Shown: one piece after another, positions 1 to 10,264 of the stretch
Layout of the letters: the number at the start of each line of letters is the position of its first letter
Numbering within the stretch: the stretch's first letter is position 1
Origin: Trichomonas vaginalis G3
Taxonomy: Eukaryota; Parabasalia; Trichomonadida; Trichomonadidae
Assembly (NCBI RefSeq): GCF_026262505.1
Contig: NC_067206.1
Coordinates: forward strand, 3,128,879 to 3,192,878
Direction: 5' to 3'
DNA length: 64,000 nucleotides
The notes under the pieces: model-generated
Seen by the model: the letters and a program-made list of their open reading frames with translations, nothing else
Databases searched by the model: none
Told to the model about the DNA's origin: nothing
Position numbers and translations under genes: made by a program

Positions 1-113
1 CAGGAGTTGACCCAGAATATGTTTTCTACCAGAGGAGAAACAGAATGTATGAGCTCCAGTTAAAGAATGCTATGGAACTCAACAGGAAACGTAAGAGACT
101 AGGTGGACATTAG
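1..113 (+). CDS. 120-residue Maverick protein, 3' end only
   Basis: Only the last third is in the window. The ending, rich in Arg, Lys and Met with an RKRKRLGG-like tail, matches the full copies at 20,204-20,566 and 25,111-25,473. Function is unknown; its place between the methyltransferase block and the small basic amphipathic protein suggests a minor virion or DNA-associated protein. Confidence 0.6.
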   Translation, partial: GVDPEYVFYQRRNRMYELQLKNAMELNRKRKRLGGH

Positions 114-131
114 ATTTTTACATATAGTAAA

Positions 132-375
132 ATGGGTTTTCTTCAGTAGTATTGGAAACTTCTTCAGAAGAGTTGGAAGAGGTATATGGAATGGAATAAA
201 AACCGTAGAAGAGGAATTTGGAAACGGAGTCAAAAATATTGGTAAAAGAGTAGGTCAGTTCGTTGGTATTATACCTAAAGACCCTGAACCAGAAGAACAA
301 GCTCCTGTTATACAACAGCCTGAACCTGCACCACAGTCTAGTTGGCAACCAAATCCAACACCTCAACCGTATTAA
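132..375 (+). pseudogene. Small basic amphipathic Maverick protein (arm A copy)
   Basis: Homologue of the 80-residue protein at 25,492. Its glycine-, aromatic- and arginine-rich start (GFFSSIGNFFRRVG) suggests membrane-active or nucleic-acid-binding behaviour, and the tail is rich in Pro, Gln and Glu. The assignment as a minor virion component is inference from size, charge and neighbours. Confidence 0.5.
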
Positions 376-379
376 AAAA

Positions 380-1232
380 TTATATTTTTATCGTTCGATA
401 GTAGTTGTATATGAAACTAAGTTCTAAGTAAAACGCATGGTTATAATGGAATTATTCTTTTTTCTTTTCCATCTGTAGTAAACCATACTTGAAAGTCTGA
501 AATACTTACCACTCGGCGGTTCATATAACTTTGTAGGTTTTTTCGTAAAAGTCATTTGCCAAGCATAAGAAAGAGTTTTGGGCGCCAGAAAATGAAGCAT
601 GAACAATAATAGCATCTTGGTCGAAAATATTTTCATATGTTCCATTAGGGTTTTCGACTTCATAAAAGTCTGGTGTACTGGATATGCTGCAGGCTGATTT
701 ACATCCTCATAAATCTATACATGCCAAGTGTTATATTTTGTAGAAATATAAACGTTTTTCTCCAAGGTCTTCTATTTTATTGATTTTTAACAGTTGCATT
801 TTTCCTGTCATAAATAATATCGAGATGGTATTCTCCTTCGTCAATGTATTACTGGTTTGCATATTCGATATAGATATCGTTTATTTTTTCTTGAAAAGCT
901 TGAAGAGTTGTTTCTAAATTTATAAGCAAACTAAACTTGTAAAGTTTTCCCTGTTCAAATTTCTCATACATACGTTTTTCTTTGTTATAGTATCGAACTT
1001 CAAAACCGACCGTAAATGGGAAACCATGTATGGCTTCTGAAATGAACTTCATTCTACGAAAGCCAATAGCTTTTGTGACAGATGGGTCTCTTAGCCATCT
1101 TAATGGGTAGTCAAAACGATAGCCTTCATGCTTTACGGTATCTGTCTCAAACTTTTGACCGACATTAGTAAAAAGTTCATCTAATGGTTTAGTTGTAGCA
1201 ACTCTAGAATTTTCTTTTTCTATTGGAAGCAT
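380..1232 (-). pseudogene. Penton-like single-jelly-roll minor capsid protein (arm A copy, broken)
   Basis: Fossil counterpart of the uninterrupted 282-residue protein at 19,090-19,938. The family ends in a segment of the type FQVWFTTDGRKRIIPLY that resembles the last strands of Polinton and virophage penton proteins (compare 56,174-57,004). It is divergent from the fibre gene across an 18-bp AT-rich gap, so the two probably share a promoter. This copy is broken in several places. Confidence 0.6.
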
Positions 1233-1250
1233 ATTTTATCTAGAATAAAA

Positions 1251-3048
1251 ATGTCAAATGAAACAGCGTCTATGCGAGAAATACAACACAACCGACAACT
1301 CATTATGCAAGCTCTAAATAAGAACACAACAAACTTTTCAAACTATTCTAAGATATCTGAGTCATTGAAAGAAGGAAACTTAAAACTGACATTAAACCCA
1401 ATGACAGATGAGTTTCTGTTTCAAGACAATAAGAACCATACTGTCTGTATAAATCCAACAAAGGAACTTTAAACGAGAAACCTATAAATGAACTTCTTTT
1501 GAAAGCAGATGTTGACAACAAAGCTGACAAAGAATATGTAGACGATGCAATAGCAAAAGAAGAAGAAAGAGCTAACAATGCTTATGCAACAAAAGAACAT
1601 ACTCATCCTGAACTAGCAGACAAAACATATGTTGACAATAAAATGTCAAGTGAAGTGACAAGAGCTGAAAACGAATATTCTAAAAAGACTCATATACATT
1701 ATATTAACCAAATACCAAGTCTTAAGGAAACATTAGAGACAAAAGCAGATAAGACTCATACACATTCTATATCTGATATTACAAACTTACAAGAAACCTT
1801 AAACAGGAAAAGTGACGTTGGACATACACATACCATTGCAAATATTACAAACTTACAACTAACTTTAAACAGGAAAAGTGACGTTGGACATACACATACC
1901 ATTGCAAATATTACAAACTTACAAGAAACCTTAAACAGGAAAAGTGACGTTGGACATACACATACATCTTCTGAAATAACAGACTTAAACGTTAGCCTTG
2001 AAAATAAAGCAGATAAAACATATGTCAATGAAATATACCAAAGTTTGATAGGAACAAAAAATATTGAAACTATTGTTGGTGACTTTTCTGTCAATGAAGA
2101 AAATAAATATTTTAGATGGCAGTTGGTACAGTCCTTAGAAAATGGTACACGGTATAAACTCATTCCGAAAAATAACAATGAAATGTATGTAAGCTATAAA
2201 AAGAATGATGGTACACAAGTTAAAGTTCCATTAGACAACAACTGCTACTTAAACTTATATGGAGACGAAAAAAGAAATATTTAAGAGTTTATGAAATGAC
2301 AGATATGACATTGCCTGACCCAGCTCCAGCACCATATTATTATGACTATGGAGATGACGTCAGAACACCACATGTAGATGAACAAAAGCTAACATTATAT
2401 TTAGATTATTATAGATATAAAAGATATAATGCAATAGAAAAACGAGAATAGTATATTATTATACAGATGACAGAAATAAATATTATAGTCAAGATTTTTA
2501 CCCACCCTGAAAACATAAGATTATATTATAAAAATATTCTGACACAAACCAGAAGAAACCTGAAATAGTTGCACTATATTTTAAGTTCAAAAGAGACAAT
2601 CCTATAATATCTCATATGTTTGATTTAATGAACCCAGTAGGTTCTATTTATACATCTATGGATGCAGAGGTCCTCAAGTAATGTTTGGTGTTGTGCATGG
2701 GAACAAATAGTCGACAGGTTTTTGTATTGTGCAAACTCTTCAAAGGAAACAGGTGGAAGTAAAACGATTTCAGGTGAAAATTTACCTGCACACAGTCACT
2801 ACATAGATTTAAGTACATCTCAAGCAGGTTGGCATAAGCATAGATATTGGGATTGGTCAGGAATGACAAAAGGTAAAGGATATGATGTTAAAGACGACGT
2901 TAAGTTTGCTATAAATTGTTACTGGAGTGACACGCAGGGAGAAGGAAACCATACACATTTCGTTTCAGGATATACACAAACAACGGGACAAAGTAAAGAA
3001 TACATGCCACCTTACATGACAGTTTACGCATGGTATAGAATTGCTTAG
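1251..3048 (+). pseudogene. Phage-like fibre protein (arm A copy, broken)
   Basis: Counterpart of the 600-residue fibre at 17,269-19,071. It shows the alternating 'KADKTYVD' and 'HTHT' modules, three 66-bp repeats encoding an NRKSDVGHTHT-type unit, and a collar-like C-terminal domain with a LPAHSHY motif. It converges on the integrase gene with overlapping stop codons. This copy has a handful of breaks. Confidence 0.7.
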
Positions 3049-4005
3049 TCGTCATTTTCAACTTCTTTAGCATATTCGTCAGGAGTTGTCTTATATTTGT
3101 TAGGAACTGTCTTTGAAAGTATACCACCTTGAACTTTGACAAGTTTGAAAACGAGGTCTGACAATAGTAGTTTTATCTTCTGCTTGCAGTGTGTACATTT
3201 TGCCATGTTTGCCTAAAACTTCATAATATTCTCTTGTATACTTTCTTCTATTTTTACGAACACGAATGTGAGTACCTGTCGAGTTCCCATTGTTGTCATA
3301 GTCAATAGTATTTTCATATGGGTCGCGTTTAGGTATTTCTATTTTTACTTTGTCACCTTTCTGAAGTTTGAAGCCCGGCATTCTTTCTTGTTTGTCTCTT
3401 TTGACTAAATTATTAAATATATAGTCTTTCTCTAAGTCAGTGTTGTTTTTCATTTCTTCGGGGGAGTGGTTTCCCAAACCTTTTTGTTTACGGTTATTGT
3501 AAATATTTAAAACTTGTCTCATCTTTGCCATGGAGAAGTGTCTATACTTGTCGTCATATGACATTTCATTTGCTTCACCACCTTGTGGTTGGTTTAAGTC
3601 TCTTAACATTTTTATACATCCGTCAATGACACCAAAGAGCAGAATGGTTTTGGTCGACAATGAAATATTGGTTACATTTTTTTGAACGCAGATAGTTTTT
3701 TACATCATCTGATTTGAAAGAACTTTCACAGTCAGATGTCAGTTTTGTGGATGGTATTTGTCAACGAATATTGTCAAAGCAGTTTTCACATCTAAAATAT
3801 TTTTGGACCATAATGGTATGGCTTCACAGTATCTTGTGTTTTGACCAACAAATATTAACCAGTATGGAGGTCCATCTGTTCTAACTCTCGGAATGTTTTC
3901 CAAGATATCCATAAACCAAGCATTTGGTGTTGAACTAAAGATTTTTATCATGAGTGCTTTTTTTGTTGCCTTAGAAACATAGGGGTCCTTGTTTGGATTC
4001 GTCAT
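3045..4005 (-). pseudogene. Retroviral-type integrase (arm A copy, broken)
   Basis: Fossil copy of the 319-residue Maverick integrase described at 30,836-31,795. The core and the C-terminal basic domain are recognisable. It lies tail to tail with the fibre gene and head to head with the 133-residue protein. A few breaks are present. Confidence 0.7.
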
Positions 4006-4022
4006 TTTTTAACCCATAAGAA

Positions 4023-4425
4023 ATGGGTTTTATTTGGCGCATTAGCAGGAGTTGCATCCAGATTTTTGCCCGCAGTGGGAACAATAGCCAGAGGTGTATT
4101 TGGAGTTGGAAGAAGATTTTGAGTACATTAGGTATACTTAAAGAGAAAGCACAACCTATTATACAAACTGTACAGAAAGGTTGGGATGTAGCACGAGATG
4201 CAACAAATCTTATTCCAAATCCTGAAACAAGAGGAAAAGTTCAAGGATGGATGGACAATGTAGGAAGACAAGCAGGAAAACTATTATAACAAAGCAAATG
4301 ACTACTATAACCAAGCAGGACACTATATGGACCAAGGTGAAAGATTCTTTAACAGAGGATATAACCATGCACAACAGTGGGTAAACAATAACCAACCTCA
4401 ACCGCCTCAAACGTGGGGAATGTAA
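4023..4425 (+). pseudogene. 133-residue glycine/alanine-rich Maverick protein (arm A copy)
   Basis: Homologue of the gene at 31,813-32,214. The N-terminus (GLFGALAGVASRFLP) looks hydrophobic and amphipathic; the C-terminal half is rich in Asn, Tyr and Gln. Function unknown. This copy is broken. Confidence 0.5.
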
Positions 4426-4444
4426 AGTTTTTTATTGAGATGAA

Positions 4445-4597
4445 ATGAACAATGCAGCATTGAGACAAATAAGTTCAAGATGGATTTGTCGGCTTCCAGC
4501 AGTTACACCACGTGTTTGTCAAGTTCTTCCTATACCTCAGGAAGTTTTAGACCGACTTAAAAAACCTAAACAACCAGTTGAAAACAAACCAAACTAA
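4445..4597 (+). CDS. 50-residue Maverick small protein
   Basis: A short frame starting MNNAALRQI and ending in a Lys/Pro-rich tail (RLKKPKQPVENKPN), conserved at the same place in all three copies (15,721-15,873; 32,234-32,374 as a 46-residue form). Each follows an identical TTTTTAYTGAGATGAA-like leader. Function unknown. Confidence 0.5.
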   Translation: MNNAALRQISSRWICRLPAVTPRVCQVLPIPQEVLDRLKKPKQPVENKPN

Positions 4598-4616
4598 ATT
4601 TTTTTACTGAGATGAA

Positions 4617-5201
4617 ATGACCGAAGAAGTTGAAACGGTAGATTTGACACCACAAACAAAAAGTTCAGAACCATTGTCAAAACCTGTCAAAGAACTTACA
4701 GATGAAGAGAAAAATTCAATAATAGAAAGTGCCAGGTCTGGAAATACAAACCCTAACTATAAAGTCACTTTTCATAAAAATGGAACGGCTAGTATCTCAA
4801 AAAAAGAAACAGACTCTCACAAATAAAATATTGAAGTCTGAAGGAGCTTTCGAGACAACAGATGGAAAAGTTTACTTCACTGACCAACAGTTCATTATAG
4901 AACATCTCATTGACTTAGAGTCGAAATATTCTAAACTTTACAACAAACACAAAAAGTTGAAAGGAAAACAAAAACAAATGGCATATGATATTTATGAAGA
5001 TGTTGACGACACAACTGTTCCTGCAAGTGAAGTAAAGTCAGAGGAACCGAAAAGTGACGAAAAACCGATAGAAGAAGAAAAACCAAAAACTGAGATAAAC
5101 CAAAACCAAAGTTTAGTTTCCAAACTAAACCAAGTCAACCTTCATTAGCTGGTATGGGTTGGCGTCAAAGACTTATGGCAGCAGGCGGTTATGTAAAGTA
5201 A
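4617..5201 (+). pseudogene. Acidic 194-residue Maverick protein (arm A copy, broken)
   Basis: Copy of the gene at 32,393-32,977: Glu/Lys/Pro-rich, probably largely disordered, ending in a conserved GMGWRQRLMAAGGYVK. Function unknown. This copy is broken. Confidence 0.55.
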
Positions 5202-5231
5202 AGAAAAAAATATTTTTTTATTTTTATAAAA

Positions 5232-7385
5232 ATGCCCCCATATAGAATGGATAGAAAGTCTGCTAGAATAAAAGCAGAGTTACAAAGATATGGTTGGAGA
5301 GTTTCGAAGAATTTTAAATATAGGAAGGGAAGACCCATAAAAGTCTATGACAAATTGTCTGGTCTTCGCTACGAAATGGATTTGGAAACAGCACGTGCCA
5401 ATTATCCAAACAGACTAGAGAGGTTAGAAGAAGAACGTCTTATGGACATGCCTTTCGATGTTAGTGAACCTCAAGTTGAAGGACACGACGGCTTTGCCAG
5501 ATTCTACTGGAAACATGACGAACAATTGCATCCTTTGAGAAGGAAAAAAAGGAAAAAGTGAAGACGCACATGCTCCCATGGAAAGAACAAGATATTGCAT
5601 ATGAAAAGTATCGTGAAGTTAGAAGTCAAATTACATCTGGTCGAACCTTTACAGTAAACTTTGACGAAGGAAAGAACAAAGAAGGCTTCATGGGTGTACT
5701 TGCTGCAATTCAAGACGGAAATAAGAAAGGACACAATCTCAGATTGACCATAACAGATTTGGATGGTCACATTTACTATGCACATGGCAATGAACAAACA
5801 GCCGCAAAACTTCTTGACGCTTTCAAGACTACAAAGAGAGAACAAATGGTTGACTCCGACTCAGACATTTTGAATGCAATTGAAGGAATTGCAAGTGTCA
5901 AGTTCGAATGGTACCAACCTAACCCTCAAGCAGTCAGACAACATGCTGGATACTTCCCCTTCATAAATAAGTCTGACATTGACTTGACAAGGTATGGAAT
6001 TTACAATTCAATTGAAACAATTGTCAATGAACCTTGTATTCTTACATGTCTCAGGAACTCTGGTCTTGTTACAGATGAAAAGATGAAGTATCTTGAGTCA
6101 TGTGTGAAGACAAGGTACATTCTCAGAGGTCAATTGGCAAAAATTGCACCGTTGGCAAATGTCAATATCCGAGTCAACATACCTACAGCTAAAGGTTCTT
6201 CACATGACGACTATGTTGTTGAGTTCAATTTACCATGGTTGAAGATTATAATTGTCCATAACCACTTCATGTTGAACGAAAGTCTTACAAACCCATTGTT
6301 CGGAAAAGGCAAGTGCAACATTGTCAGAGCTGTAAACATTCTTTTCGAGAAAGGTTTGTTGGAACCAATTCCAAATGACAAGCTTACAGAAAGTTTTGTA
6401 CCAAAAGACGAAACAAACTTTTCATTGTTAGCAAGACCAAAAGTTGTTCCAGACAAAGTTCTAGTACAAAAGAAGTACACAGTTCCACAAGGGGTTGGTA
6501 TGTTCGGATACCAACCTGAACCAGAAGAACTTCCAATGAGGTTGCAAGAACTTCAAGATGCTATAAACAAACTTCCATTGAGACATCCAATTGACGTCAA
6601 ATTGTATTGGAGAGCATCTGAGTTAGGTCAGAAGGTTTTTATATGAAACAGGTTGCTTCGACGATGTTTATGAGATAACAGGAGAAGTTTCTCAGAAGAT
6701 AAGAGACTCACTTGAATTTCCACAAACTGGACCAATTGGTTGCGACAAGTTCGACTCAAACGAAAAGATATACTATGTCGACCTTAACGCTGCATACATG
6801 AGGTTTGTCAATATATTCCGACTGGAATTCCAAACGAAGATGGTGAGTTCCCGGGAAGGAACTATACAGTTGGAAAAGTCATACAACAACTGTATGATAT
6901 TAGGAAAGCTTCAAACCCCAACTTGCAATGACACTCAAATTGCTTATGAATTCGACATGGGGATATTCCATTAAGAAACCTCAAGAGATGAAGAGTAAAA
7001 CATTATGAGAAGGTCGACAACTTTGTTGAAAGGTTTTCTCCTTTTGTTTTGAAGTACGAATTCACTCAAGGTCAAAGTGGCTTAGTAACCACATTAAAAC
7101 CTATTGTCGAACATTGGTCTTACCCTAGTTCGCAAAGGCAGTCCTTGACAACTACAACAAATTCTTCTCCGAAGTCAAATCGAAAGTTGTGGTTTACTAT
7201 GAGAACATTGACGCACTCATGACGAACGAAGAAGGGTACAACAAACTCATTGAAATGGGTTTAGTCGGTGAAAAGATGGGCTGTTTTAAGCTAGATAAGG
7301 TATTTCCGAAGTTCATGTAATATCGAAAAGGAAATATTGGGGCATACTTGAAGACGGCACAGAAATAAAACATTGCATGAAGTAA
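5232..7385 (+). pseudogene. Compact family-B DNA polymerase (arm A copy, broken)
   Basis: Copy of the compact polymerase at 33,007-35,158. The N-terminal third matches the N-terminal region of the larger Maverick polymerase at 52,443-56,132, and polymerase motifs of the VDLNAAYMRF (A) and LLMNSTWGYSIKKP (B) type follow. Several breaks. Confidence 0.65.
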
Positions 7386-7401
7386 AAAATTTTTATTTGA
7401 A

Positions 7402-7503
7402 ATGTACGCTGAGTTTGCTTATGTAAACACTAGAGATACAGATGGAAAATACGTTCAAATACTTCTTAACAAATTCAAGAAGCTATATGGCATACCATTT
7501 TAA
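7402..7503 (+). CDS. 33-residue Maverick micro-protein
   Basis: A short frame (MYAEFAYVNTRDTDGKYVQI and on) directly after the polymerase, behind an AT-rich TTTTTATTTGAA leader. It is kept in mirror position in arm B (12,820-12,921) but absent after the polymerase of the 25-kb element. It may be real because both arms keep it; function unknown. Confidence 0.35.
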   Translation: MYAEFAYVNTRDTDGKYVQILLNKFKKLYGIPF

Positions 7504-7528
7504 AACAATATATTTTTACATATATTAA

Positions 7529-8388
7529 ATGCTTCAGGTTGAAAAACAAAGAACAAAAGTAGCAGATACAAAACGTTAGACTATATCTTTACAAATGCTG
7601 GTAGGACTATTTCAGATGAAGAAATTCATCCCGAGCATACAGGTTTGACTATCCAATTCGTTGGCTTCAAAGTCCTTTCAGATGCAAAAGGCAATAGGAT
7701 TTAGAAGAGTTTTGTTTTCAAATAGAACTAACGCATTTATGTTCGCAGTATATTTTCATGGGCAGTATAAAGGTCCTGATGGTCTAATAGACAAATTTGA
7801 CGAAATGAGAATCTTTACAGTTCGTTCAGACGAAAGTCTTGAGAAAACTCTAAATGACTTTCAAACTCAAATGAACAAATATTATTGGGAATTTCAAGAA
7901 AAATACGACTCTTTACTAAATGGAACATACTATCTGAAACTAGAATATGACAAGATGAACTCCACCGTTTCATTTCAAAAGATTGAAATTAACCCTCCAA
8001 GAGATACAGAGTTTTTATTTTGGAAAGTAGACAAACGTTCTTGGGCACAATTTCTTCGGTTACTAAACCAGAACGAACCATTACCACCAGATGGTCCATT
8101 TAAATTTATACTTCCACCAGCAGATTTGACAGTTTATAGAAACGTGTTTTGACCCTCAAAATGTTATGTGTCATGCAAGTTTCAGTTCAAGCAACAATAG
8201 TTTTCTATTATTGGTAAGGACCTTTATGACTTTGCTTCTAAATTCTACGAACCACCTAGTAACAGTTTCTCTGACTTTCAAAGTTTGGTTCACAACAAAT
8301 GGTGTGCAACATATTATTCCATTGTACTATGACTTTTATCTCGATTGTCTTTCATATATAATACGGAAAAGTGCTGAAAAAGTATTGA
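7529..8388 (+). pseudogene. Second penton-like single-jelly-roll protein (arm A copy, broken)
   Basis: Counterpart of the uninterrupted 286-residue protein at 11,934-12,794, a paralogue of the jelly-roll protein next to the fibre. The shared opening (TKPLDYIFTNAG against TKPLDELFTNVG) and C-terminal VWFTTNG segment show common descent. This copy has a few breaks. Confidence 0.6.
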
Positions 8389-8517
8389 AAAATAATGTTT
8401 ATGTTAACATGTTAGATCTAACACGTTTTCTAACCTCTTTTCTAACATAACTATTTATAAGCGTTTTACATGGTATATGTTGCGATGGTTCATGACTTTA
8501 AACAGTTTTTGTAGCTT

Positions 8518-8640
8518 CTATTTCTTTTTTAGTACATCGAATGTTTTAACTATGCCGAAGGTTTCTTTATACTTCTTCTTGACGTCAGATAATAGGAAAT
8601 CGTCAGCAGTTGGATAGTTTTTGTTCAGAAATGCTAACAT
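8518..8640 (-). CDS. 40-residue Maverick small protein
   Basis: A short Lys-rich frame (MLAFLNKNYPTADDFLLSD and on) whose start codon overlaps the stop codon of the 252-residue gene upstream. Such coupling suggests a real downstream frame, but no second copy is in the window and function is unknown. Confidence 0.35.
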   Translation of the reverse strand: MLAFLNKNYPTADDFLLSDVKKKYKETFGIVKTFDVLKKK

Positions 8641-9392
8641 GTCCATTTTATTTTCTGCTGGCTTTCTGCTTCTTTCTTTAAGTCTGCATAGTCGTTTCTC
8701 ATTCTTTCTATCTCTTTGACGGAGTAGTTATATTTCCTAATTGCTGCTTTACATTTAGAACATTGCGGGTTCATTTTTGCGTTATATTCTGAAACCTTAC
8801 CTGCTAAAACAACTAAAGCGTCAATTGCTCTCTTCATCTCAAACATAGCGGGTCTTATTTGTTTGTTCCATACTTTGCCTCTTCTATCTTTATCTCTTAT
8901 CTGCCATACACATTCTGCAACTAATGAAACAAAGTTGTCGTATGTCTTAAACTCCCCAGATTTATATATGTCAGAAACATTTTTATAAACCATGTCGCAA
9001 TCTTTGTCCATAACCTTATGGTTGCAATGAAAACCAAGGAATTCATAATTTACCTTTCGTATGAACTTCTTTATTTCTACTGAGTCAGTTGGTTTGACTT
9101 CAATTTCGTCAAATTCAGGAATAGTGAGTTTTTGTTGTTGGATTTCAGGTAGTTTAGGCAAATGGTCAATAATGTCCTGCATTTCATAAAGATATTCTTC
9201 ATTTTCTTCATCCTGTGCGGTACAGTCTAAATTACTTGTTAAAAGTTCTTGCTTTATCTTCTGGATTTCTGTTTCAAAAGTATATGAAGAAGGAATAAAG
9301 CTTTTCATCTCTACTAACATTGACGTAGGATTCATAACTAACGAGTTTGGTGCTGTTGTTTGAATTGTTGTTGTGCCGATTGTTGAAATCAT
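8634..9392 (-). CDS. 252-residue protein of unknown function, loop gene
   Basis: The start at 9,392 (MISTIGTTTIQTT) is preferred over an upstream Met because it lies right behind an AT-rich leader ending TATAAAAGAT. The first 70 residues are Ser/Thr-rich. The middle is acidic (DEENEEYLYEMQD). The last third is helical with a CSKC pair followed by heptad-like Leu, Ile and Met positions, so a short coiled coil is likely. No family recognised. The leader at 9,388-9,475 is duplicated almost exactly at 9,722-9,812, where no gene follows. Confidence 0.5.
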   Translation of the reverse strand: MISTIGTTTIQTTAPNSLVMNPTSMLVEMKSFIPSSYTFETEIQKIKQELLTSNLDCTAQDEENEEYLYEMQDIIDHLPKLPEIQQQKLTIPEFDEIEVKPTDSVEIKKFIRKVNYEFLGFHCNHKVMDKDCDMVYKNVSDIYKSGEFKTYDNFVSLVAECVWQIRDKDRRGKVWNKQIRPAMFEMKRAIDALVVLAGKVSEYNAKMNPQCSKCKAAIRKYNYSVKEIERMRNDYADLKKEAESQQKIKWTC

Positions 9393-9880
9393 ATCTTTTA
9401 TACAAAATAAAAAAAATAAATAAAATAAAACTAACTTTATTTTTTCTATCTTAAGGAAATTCATGAAAATTCAAGAGGTTAGAAATGAGGTTAGATCTAA
9501 CCATCTACCCGACATTCTCGTCAAATACAAAAAAATGAAGAATAACTTTCACTTTTTCATTATATAACTGTTATTTTTGACGAAGTGAAGGTTTGCACTT
9601 CGTCAAAAAAATCCCTGAAATCATATCTTTTATACAAAAAAATGAAGAATAACTTTCACTTTTTCATTATATAACTGTTATTTTTGACGAAGTGAAGGTT
9701 AACACTTCGTCAAAAAAATCCCTGAAATCATATCTTTTATACAAAATAAAAAAATAAATAAAATAAAACTAACTTTATTTTTTCTATCTTAAGGAAATTC
9801 ATGAAAATTCAAGAGGGTGAGAAAACAGGTGAAAAAACGGGTGAGATCTCACCTCTTCACCTAAATTATATTTTTTGGTC
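9393..9880. repeat. Duplicated leader blocks, paired hairpins and AGATCT palindromes
   Basis: No gene is seen here. Block 1 (a leader of the form ATCATATCTTTTATACAAAA plus A-rich DNA) is present at about 9,388-9,475 and 9,722-9,812. Block 2 is present at about 9,533-9,616 and 9,645-9,724, and each copy carries a hairpin TTTTTGACGAAGTG / CACTTCGTCAAAAA with an 8-nt loop (9,573-9,609 and 9,681-9,717). The palindromes GGTTAGATCTAACC (9,489-9,502) and GGTGAGATCTCACC (9,840-9,853) follow the two block-1 copies. Confidence 0.75.
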
Positions 9881-10195
9881 CGGGAACAACTTTCTCTCAA
9901 TTGGAGCTGTAGCATACTCTTTGCGTAAGCGGTTCAGACCTTCTTCGAACTCTTGGTCTCTCTTCGATTTGGATTGAGATTGGAATTGCTGGGGTGGAGC
10001 TTGCTGGAACAACCAAGGGTTGGGGCAGTAAGGCATAGGCTGAGGAGGGTAGTTCGGGAAGCCTTGTGGTGGGTAGTAACCTTGAGGTGGAAATTGGTAG
10101 TAATTCGGAGGTACTTGCTGGAACTGAGGGGACTGTTATGGTTCTTTAGGTTCCTCTGGCTTTGGAAGGCGTTCAGGAAGAGGGACGTCGGACAT
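9880..10195 (-). pseudogene. Pro/Gln-rich Maverick protein, 5' part only
   Basis: From its start at 10,195 the reading matches the Pro-Gln-Tyr-rich protein at 37,729-38,307. Only the first half is present and it is broken. Its orientation relative to the polymerase of arm B is as in the 25-kb element. Confidence 0.65.
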
Positions 10196-10264
10196 TCGTT
10201 TGTGTCCTGTCGGAAGGAAGAACTTTTCCTGTCGGAAGGAAGAACTTTTCCTGTCGGAAGGAAG

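Larger units (their letters stand above)
1..8449 (+). mobile_element. Maverick/Polinton arm A (left arm of giant inverted repeat)
   Basis: This stretch repeats, in mirror image, the gene order of arm B (11,879-21,768) and matches the first half of the Maverick at 23,908: a 120-residue protein, a small basic protein, a jelly-roll protein, fibre, integrase, small proteins, polymerase B and a second jelly-roll protein. The match to arm B ends at about 8,449. The arm runs off the left edge: position 1 pairs with about 20,316 in arm B, so its terminus should lie about 1.45 kb further left. It is a fossil with well over a dozen small breaks, many more than arm B, so it is either older or less accurately read. 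Confidence 0.85.
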
